This document shows positions 57,201 through 64,000 of a DNA stretch of 64,000 nucleotides, piece by piece (within the stretch, counting starts at the first letter, position 1; every line of letters starts with the position of its first letter). Below the pieces are notes generated by a model that saw nothing but the letters and a program-made list of their open reading frames with translations, did not search any database and was not told the DNA's origin. The translations under genes and the position numbers were made by a program. The DNA is from Cryptomeria japonica (taxonomy: Eukaryota; Streptophyta; Pinopsida; Cupressales; Cupressaceae). The DNA lies in the NCBI RefSeq assembly GCF_030272615.1, contig NC_081412.1, positions 690,564,083 through 690,628,082 on the forward strand, written 5' to 3'.

Positions 57201-57889
57201 TCAGGGGCACAATTTTGAAATTTGCTAATACAGACGGGGCTTCAATTATGTATATATATATGAAAATAATTTTGAATATTTATATTTATTTGAAAGAGGA
57301 TAAGGCTATTTTGGAGCCAATATTGGATAAATGGATTGCTAGGGAGGTTGATTTAGAGCTCATATACTTATCCCAAGAGGAGGCAGGTGTTGATGCCATT
57401 ATCAAAGCCACTCATGAGCTAGTGAAAGGTATGTCCAGGTTAGTAGAAGAAAGAGTTAATATAGAAAGGAAGGCAAACCTCTATAGAAAAGAATATGAAA
57501 ATTAGGAGTTTGAATTGTTCCTTGGGGGTTTTGCTAATAATGATAAATTGAAAGATAAAGAGGAATGGCTTGGTGAGTTAGGCCATAAGTTGTCACAAAG
57601 AATAAATGGCATCATAAATGTAGATGATACTTCCTTGTTTATTCAGATCGTTGAGGAGATTGAAAAAATTAAATCACACTTTGGATTTTTGGAAAAGGAA
57701 GTCAAATGGTTAAAGGAGAATTGGAAAGGTTTGAATAAGATAAAAAGGAAAATTGTTAGTTTCTCATGGCCTAGTGATGACATATTCAAGGAATGGGAAA
57801 ATAAATATGTGATGAAAGAAACAGAGGCTCAGGAAGAATCAACCGATGCTACAACATTTGACAACCCTCAAGAAACTGGAAGCGGTTAG
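54282..57889 (+). pseudogene. Unrecognised long ORF of about 1200 codons, decayed
   Basis: Starts 'MAPRKEPRGKVDYQERAI' at 54282. One frame can be followed to about 56423 through in-frame stops at 54510, 54828, 55431, 55518, 56196 and 56421. Then come two frame changes (about 56430-56540 and 56775), and the rest reads in a third frame to 57889 with stops near 56996 and 57503. Layout: a globular N-terminal half ('YWYLCQILGEDAERTMPTHY', 'DRPFGWYSLLMHMFLF', 'FANEMDLLRE'), a second block ('GGWVHFENFLQPYRLS', 'HQFHFPKDLIRNKLNLDEQE'), a Lys-rich linker, and a C-terminal coiled coil ending in an acidic tail. No known motif is seen. It parallels ORF2 of the pol-less element in layout but not in sequence as far as I can tell. 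Retroelement origin is likely but unproven. Confidence 0.65.
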
Positions 57890-59009
57890 CTCTTGTAACA
57901 GATTATTTTGGGGTAATTAGATTTTTGAAGAATTGAGGACACCTAGCGCTTGACCTATGAATATTGAGAAGTCATTTGGCCTTTCTCTAGCTAGTTAACT
58001 AATTGGTTTTGCTCCTATTTTCTTCAGTAAACAATGTAACCCATTTGAGGGGGGAATTAATGGTTAGAACAAAAATATTTTCTAGGGAAGTCCAAAGCTT
58101 GTCGCATCCATATCTCTATAAATGGATACCAAGACTACTTAGAAAATCATCACAAGAATTTTGTAAGAAAGCTCTGGCAAAATGTATTTAGGTTTTTCTG
58201 GCCTTTTGGAAAATCATTCCGAGTTATGTAGAATTTTGATGGAGAATATTAATATACAGACCAAAACATTTTGAGTCTTGATTTCTATTGTCTTCATGTT
58301 TGCGTGATTGGTTACCATTTTTATTAGATGATCTAGGATTGTTTAATTGAATGATTTGCAAAGAAATTTACGAAAATGTTTTAGGTTGTTCCCTCAAGGA
58401 GGGAAATTAAATATACTTAAATCCTTTTCATTGGTAATTAGTGATTCTACTTGAATTTGATGGCTGGGTCTAGCATATGGTGAGAGTTTATATATGTCAG
58501 GCATATATAGATTTAGTGAAGTAAATGTAATGACATGTATGTAAGTTTCTTCTGTCAATTTTTATCCAACTTTGAATGACTCTAAGGCTCAAATAAGGCA
58601 CTGGTATAGCTTGTTGAATTTCATGACCTTCTTGATGATCAATAAAAAATGAATATGAGTCTTTTTTTTATGTTCAGTTATGTTTAAAAGTGATAAGGTT
58701 TGCAGAAGTTGGTACTGGTTTTCTGTAAGTATTCAATTGCAGTCATTAAAGAGTGATCACAAAAGGTATACCCACCTAAGTTAAGTAGAATCTTGAAGTG
58801 TAGAAGGTTTCGTTGTAAACCTTGTCAATTGTTGTCTTTTGTTTCTATTTCTTGTTGTTCTCTCCACAAGCGACATAGGTTTGAAATTCTTGTAGAGAAA
58901 CAAAGTAATCAGAAATTGAGAACAATGGGAGGATGGGTAGTGGTATAGAGAAAAGCCCAAAGCTACCATTAGTTCCTTTCTTGAGACTTCTTATCTTAAT
59001 TCTTATCAA
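57890..59009. other. Region downstream of the long ORF, weakly LTR-like
   Basis: Contains a purine tract 'ttgaggggggaatt' near 58044 and a TATA-like 'ctataaat' at 58116, which could be a PPT and 3' LTR start. I find no matching LTR upstream of the ORF, so this is not established. Otherwise non-coding. Confidence 0.35.
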
Positions 59010-59186
59010 CTTTTTATATAGTTTCTTAGCATCCCTTTTTCTTTTCAATCTTCATCTTCTTCTTTTTAGCAATTAGTTGTTTCTCATGTTAAGAATAATT
59101 TTTAAAGATAGTTTTCAGATGAATATTGGTGGTAATTAGTGTTAAAATTGGGTGAGCTTAGTGGAATAGTGTTGGAGGATGGGTAG
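59010..59186 (+). repeat. Short dispersed repeat, right copy
   Basis: Partner of 52900-53078 in direct orientation. After 'gtgttggagg' it continues 'atgggtagttctagtgg' where the left copy continues 'tgttgtcagtatttt'. Confidence 0.7.
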
Positions 59187-59539
59187 TTCTAGTGGATGGG
59201 AGGATTGGAGATGGAAACTATAATTATGGATAGGTATTTGAGTTCCAATAAAAAGGTAAGGAGTTGTGTGTCTCCTATGTGTGGTAGAGTTAAGGAGTGT
59301 TGAAAGGGGAAATAGTGATTGGTGAAACTATCTGCCATTTAGTTGTCATAGCTCTGAAGCCTCTCCTTATTTTCCCCATCAAGTTAATCTTTGGTTATCA
59401 ATTGCGAGTATGATATATACCTTTTAAAAAAAATCTAGTTGTCTAATGGTTATGCCTTGTTTGATTAGTTCCCACTCTTTGAGTTAAGGAAGGTTAGTGA
59501 AGGTAACTGTTTCAAGTAGTTACTACTCTTTGAGTAACA

Positions 59540-60060
59540 TGTTCTCTATTTATGAAAGTTAAAGATTTTTTTTCCTTTAGATATACTTTCCCATGTCATA
59601 TAACAAATTTATATGTTTATGTCATTAACAATTCTCTTTGGATTACTAATATTCATGCTTCTAATGGAACCGTTGAAAAATTAAACATTTGGAATGCAAT
59701 TGTTTAGTCTCATACCATTGCTTCATGTATCATGTGTGGCTATTTTAAATATGGTTTAGCTAGCATCTAATAAATGTGACACCATTCCTATGCAATGGAT
59801 AGATAATGAGAGATAGGATTGGTATTATATACAAATAAATTGAGGATTTTAATCTCAATGTTGGTTATTGTCATTCTAATTATCCATGGTATACATGGAA
59901 AACTATGTTCTCTATTACTTAAAGGGTTCTTAAATAACTTCACAAGGAAACCCATCTTTCTTTCACCATACTTTTGACTACAAGTTGAACTTCTATTAGA
60001 TGTTCTTTCAAATAATTTTTTGATTCATTTTTTTATTTACTAGTTATTTATCATTCCCAA
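59540..60060 (+). pseudogene. Decayed LINE endonuclease fragment
   Basis: The plus strand reads 'WITNIHASNGTVEKLNIWN', then 'CIMCGYFKYGLASI', and further on 'IEDFNLNVGYCHSNYPWYTW'. This order matches the LINE endonuclease pattern: T-N-x-Y/H-A, a L-W, then G-D-F-N (here G-Y-F-K), then F-I...Y-T-W. Multiple stops and at least one shift are present. It may be related to the LINE RT remnant at 36859-38460. Confidence 0.45.
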
Positions 60061-60164
60061 AGCTAAATAGTTTTTTTTCATAACATGTCATTCCTTTGTC
60101 ATAAGTCTACTCAAGCTCCATATTAAGCATGTTTTGATGTTAGAGCCATATCTTCATTATATGG

Positions 60165-61070
60165 TGTTGGAATCCAAGAACACTGAGAGGGGGGGGGTGA
60201 ATCAGTGTTCTATCCGAATGATCGATTTTAACCCTATTAAAACATGCATTCACCAACTGGTATACTGGTACATATAGAATTAAAATAAGTAAATAAACCA
60301 ATAAGCCAATCACACAAATGAATACCATAACACAAAGAATTATACGTGGAAAACCTCAAAGAGGAACCATGGTGGGATTTGTGACCCACAATATCAATCC
60401 ACTGGCCATATGAAAAGATATTACACAATATGGGGGCTTGTACTTGTAGGAAGGCTTACAACCTAGAGCACACTACTCAATCAAAAAAGAATCCTCATTG
60501 ACTACATACAAATCCAGACTACAATCCAGAGAAATGATTGAACTGCAATGATAGCATCTTCTATGCCTGAATATAGTTCCGATTAAGCTCTGTATGTTTC
60601 GGTTTGAAACCCTAAACCCTTACCGGAATACCCTCTTACATAATCTTCATTCCTTGCATTAAAATTGTCTCTCTCACTCACATTACCAATCTCATATAAC
60701 AAAATGATATAATCAATTAACCTATATATTCTTACAATCTTACATGCCTTATGTCGACTTACAAAGATAATTACAAAAATAAATATTCATGTCGGCTCAA
60801 TAACATAAATACATAAATATTGAAATCAATTGCCGATTGCCAGATCTACCAAACTGATGTCAGCCTTTTATATCTTTATCTTGATGAAGTCATGCTAGCC
60901 TACAATTCCAGTACCCAAAGAATTCCTTCCAACTGGTGAAGATACCTGCCGGTGTCGGTGCTGGTAAAGTGTCTGTCGGTACACTACTAAACCAAAATAT
61001 GAAAGCCGAAACATGTTGCCATCAATGAAAACATATTAAAACCAATTAAATGTGTGTCAATTGCTAATGA
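60165..61070 (-). repeat. 3' LTR of the second ORF2-bearing element (about 906 bp)
   Basis: The plus strand starts 'tgttggaatccaagaacact'. The inner end 'ttgctaatga' appears to be a mutated 'ctaaca'. In element orientation the start resembles that of the pol-less element LTR ('tagcaattgacacacattt' against 'ttggaaaatgcacactcc'), followed in both by 'cattgatgg'. Confidence 0.75.
60178..60210 (-). other. LTR-end hairpin, third element
   Basis: Perfect 9-bp stem 'gaacactga' (60178-60186) and 'tcagtgttc' (60202-60210) around 'gagggggggggtgaa'. Confidence 0.7.
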
Positions 61071-61158
61071 TCTCCCCCTTTGGCATTAATGACAACACTC
61101 ATGTGAAAAATGATAATGGTTTCCATCTATGGGTTTCTTCCTAAGACTGCTCCCCCTA
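61071..61158 (-). promoter_or_regulatory. Polypurine tracts of the second ORF2-bearing element
   Basis: Minus-strand CAAAGGGGGAGA at 61071-61082, abutting the LTR and preceded by 'gtcattaatgc', and a second tract AGGGGGAGC at 61149-61158. A possible third at about 61230 is mutated. Confidence 0.65.
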
Positions 61159-61385
61159 AGCTGAATATCCATCTGAATAAAATACTCCATACCTCCATAT
61201 CTCCTGATGCCAATAATATATTTTGTCACCTATACCTCCGCCTTTGACATAAATGCCAACCAAAAATACCAAAAATCGAGATGAAGAATGAAAGACTGTA
61301 TAAAGGATATGTCCCAAAATATCTTACCGGAGCTGAAAATTTTTAGATAGGCTTTCTCCAAAAGCACTAGATAAGTATCCCAACC

Positions 61386-64000
61386 TCATTTGAAAGTGCC
61401 AAAAATAGATACAAGTCCATTAATCATGTGGGTATATGACTCTTTCTTGTTAAGATCTGTCGGTGTGGGCTTACCAACCAAATCAATGCATTCTTTCTTA
61501 TGTACACTTAATGAATCCAATTGGGGACTCACCAATCCTCTATGACCTCTAGCTCTCCTAATGATTTTATCTTTCACCCTCTCAAGTGATGAAACTTCGG
61601 CTTCCAAAACTAAAATATGACCATCAATAGATGTAGTCAAAGAATGTGAACCATCCAAAGAATTGACTATACCTACAATCTTCTCCTGAGTATCCTTAAT
61701 CCTTTTGTCTCTACTATAAGTAAACCTGTGTTACAACATACTCTGTAAATATTTGTACATTTCCTCAAAGCATTATCAATCAACTTCAGTTTATCATTAA
61801 TCTCCTTCTTCTCCGATTCAATCATTTGATCAAATGTTGCTCTCTTAGCCTGTGTAAACCTCTTCAATGCCTCTCAGTTTGATATTTGTTGTAGAGATTG
61901 AAAGTCCTTAGAAATGTGCTATGTGATTATCTTAAGCTTGTTGGCTGGGATTGCTCCTTTGTCAAATTTGTACTCTAGGACAAGTCTATGCAATACTAGG
62001 ATTGATTGATCATTAAAACCTTTGTCCATAGATCCTTCCTTCATCATCTTTTTTGTATCCATCATCATGAGCTCAGTAGAACTCATCTCGATTAATCTTT
62101 TATGTTCAACCTGTGAGGTGTCAATTGACAAAAATGATGCACTCACTACCAATTCCCTATCGGATTCCTTTACCTTCTCCTCTGATGGTTTGTTGACTTT
62201 TATAGCTTCCTCTCTTGCATCGGTGGCTTCACCACTTGGTGCAATATCATTAACTGTCAGTTCCTCCTTAGGAACTATGTCCTCAGCCTATGCATTCTGA
62301 TCTGGAGGACTATTATCCTCAACATTTGTAACCTATACACTAGATCTGAATCTATCGGTATATCTACATTTTCTGGTATTGACTCTGTGTTCTGTACATT
62401 ATATTCTACTGGGGGCTCTATATACAATATCTTAATATTCTTCAAAGTTGTACCCATTATACCTTTACCTTTCACTTCAACTGGGATGTCTGTAGTGATA
62501 GTTTTTTCTTTTGGTGAAGTATAAAAAACCAGGGTTGTAGCAAAGAATTGAACCCATGCCTTCTGGATCTCATCAACTATCTCATTAACCCTACCTAACA
62601 TAAGACTAACTATCCTATGCTTGCTATGAAAGATCTTCCTGTCTACAACCTCAAGAGTCCTGTCCAACTCCTCTAGAGTAATAGATGCATAAGTAGTTAA
62701 CAACTCTTGAATCTTTATATGCTTGTCCTCCTCCATTGCTAATAATCTTCTAGCATCTAATTTTTCATATAACTATGCCAGTATTTGATTTTCAATTTCT
62801 AACAAGGCTTTCTTATAAATATCCAAATACAATAAAAATGCTTCCTCAACTTCTCTCTGTTCATCATCATCTAAATGCTCATAATAAAATTGTACATTCT
62901 TCAACATACCATCCTTAGTTATTTCATGTACCAATTTTGCACAAGTCTTGGGTGGAATAATAGTTACATTACCGGTGACAGGTGATAGATCAATGTCATC
63001 CATCTTCTTTCTTCTTCCAGTACTGGATGGGGCAAAAGGTGTTTCCTTTGGAGCTTGAGTCTTTGTCGGTACCTTGATTGTAACCTTCCTATCCAGTTTC
63101 TTCTTTGCTTCCACCTTAGCCTCTTCACATTTCTTCCTCAATACCCTCTTGAATGCTAAGGGTGTGTCATCATCAAATCCATATTCCGATGGAATAGGCT
63201 CAATGAAAACTTTAGGCTCTTTTCTCTTCCTTCCTTTTTCCAGAACAACATCAATTAATGCCTTGATGTCCTGAGATACCTATTCCACAACTTTGCTTTC
63301 CTTACCCTATTGTTTCTCCCTCTTCTTCTGGTTAAACTCATTTTCAACCTCTTGCTTCTTCTATTTAGTAGTACCAAAGTATTTCTTAGCTTCATCAATA
63401 GGTGCATCAATTAACAAATTTGCATAAGCATCTAGAATCTATGCATCAACTTCATAACCCATCTCTTCAATCCATATCTTCTAAGGCTTGACTGCCTCCA
63501 TCAAAAGTTTCATCTTTCTTAACCATGAAGCACATCTCGATTGAGTATTTCTCAACAATGTGCTTTGGAACCCTCTCTCTAGAATTCACAACCTTCTGGA
63601 ATGCCTTAAGGTAACCCCAAACCTTATCATCTCACTGACTACCCAAACTAGCAATAGATTGTTTAAGTTGTCTTCCTATCGGGATATCAAATGCCCATTG
63701 TCTCTTCCCAAAAATGGGAGTTTCATTAATGAAAAATAGCATCAAATAGACAATAAGATTAATATACCAAAATTTTCCCTTCTTCTATCCTTTGATATTC
63801 CCTAGGTTAATTGATGACTCATCTAACATCCATCCATAGAGATCTAACTTCTCATTTTCCCTCATCATCTTATGTGTTGCATAAATGCAGGAGCTAGAAA
63901 TAAAATTTAGATGGTTTGATTGAGTTACCTTGTAACCAATAACCATGCTTCTGAATTTGATATCTCTGTCGGTGATAGTTATAACCCTCATTGATCACTT
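61386..64000 (-). pseudogene. ORF2 homologue, partial (runs off the window)
   Basis: Read right to left it follows ORF2 of the pol-less element in order. 63991-63785 has 'YKVTQSNHLNFISSSCIY' and 'KLDLYGWMLDE' (compare 'YKATHANRLNSISNLCIK', 'RIDVCEWLKDE'). About 63360-63480 has a 'DAYANLLIDAP' segment (compare 'ETYAKALLEAP'). 63141-62773 has 'LVHEITKDGMLKN' (compare 'LLNEITEDGKLKN'). 62736-62275 has 'MLGRVNEIVDE' (compare 'MAGRVNEITEE'). 61658-61386 has 'LEAEVSSLERVKDKI' in the coiled coil. Stops and shifts break it repeatedly. Sequence differs at many positions, so the two copies are old relatives. Confidence 0.75.

Larger units (their letters stand above)
60165..64000 (-). mobile_element. 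Second ORF2-bearing LTR element, 3' part only (cut by window end)
   Basis: One LTR (60165-61070), polypurine tracts just inside it, and then ORF2 sequence on the minus strand running to the window end. The 5-mer before the LTR is 'tatgg'. The matching duplication would be beyond 64000. Whether it has pol upstream of ORF2 cannot be seen. Confidence 0.8.

Noticed and set aside
60190-60200. Runs of G near LTR starts read as telomere-like or as sequencing artefacts
   Set aside because: They recur at the same structural position in three elements as the loop of a paired hairpin, so they are part of the LTR.

Overview
This window looks like repeat-filled intergenic DNA from a large plant nuclear genome. 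It is AT-rich, and I recognise no host gene, rRNA or tRNA. Almost every coding stretch belongs to an LTR retrotransposon or a LINE remnant, and almost all are broken by stops and frameshifts. The retroelement lineages present (chromovirus, Tat with two RNase H domains, Sirevirus-like Ty1/copia) point to a vascular plant. A conifer or other large-genome seed plant is plausible, but the species cannot be read from the sequence.

Layout. 1-5082: AT-rich repeat field, the first copy (A) of a long duplicated segment, ending in a minus-strand solo LTR. 5083-10989: a minus-strand Ty3 chromovirus with two 578-bp LTRs, inserted into that solo LTR. 10990-11592: the start of a second copy of the same element sharing the right LTR. 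11593-15490: the second copy (A') of the repeat segment, where the chromovirus insertion site is empty. 15309-16460: two LTR-like modules in opposite orientation. 17280-19490: a third, more diverged copy of the repeat segment. 21503-36853: a 15.35-kb minus-strand Tat element with 1405-bp LTRs and a GTAGG target duplication, inserted in decayed LINE-like sequence. 38461-52890: a plus-strand solo LTR split by two insertions, a full Ty1/copia element (38801-45821, minus, TSD AAGGG) and a pol-less element (46039-52777, plus, TSD GGATA). 53079-57889: a structured leader followed by a decayed open reading frame of about 1200 codons that I do not recognise. 59540-60060: LINE endonuclease remnant. 60165-64000: one LTR and the 3' part of another element (minus), cut by the window edge.

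The most interesting material is a set of three elements at 38801-45821, 46039-52777 and 60165-64000. They share an initiator-Met type primer site where it is visible, repeated polypurine tracts, and a hairpin beside one LTR end whose stem sequence differs between elements while its pairing is kept. The middle one has no protease, integrase or reverse transcriptase. It carries a coiled-coil Gag-like protein with up to four CCHC knuckles and a second large ORF (ORF2). ORF2 recurs in the element at the right edge. The pol-less element also shares its PBS-to-start leader with the complete copia element, so it may have been moved in trans. A second unusual feature is a strict 21-bp periodic repeat in the long leader of the Tat element.
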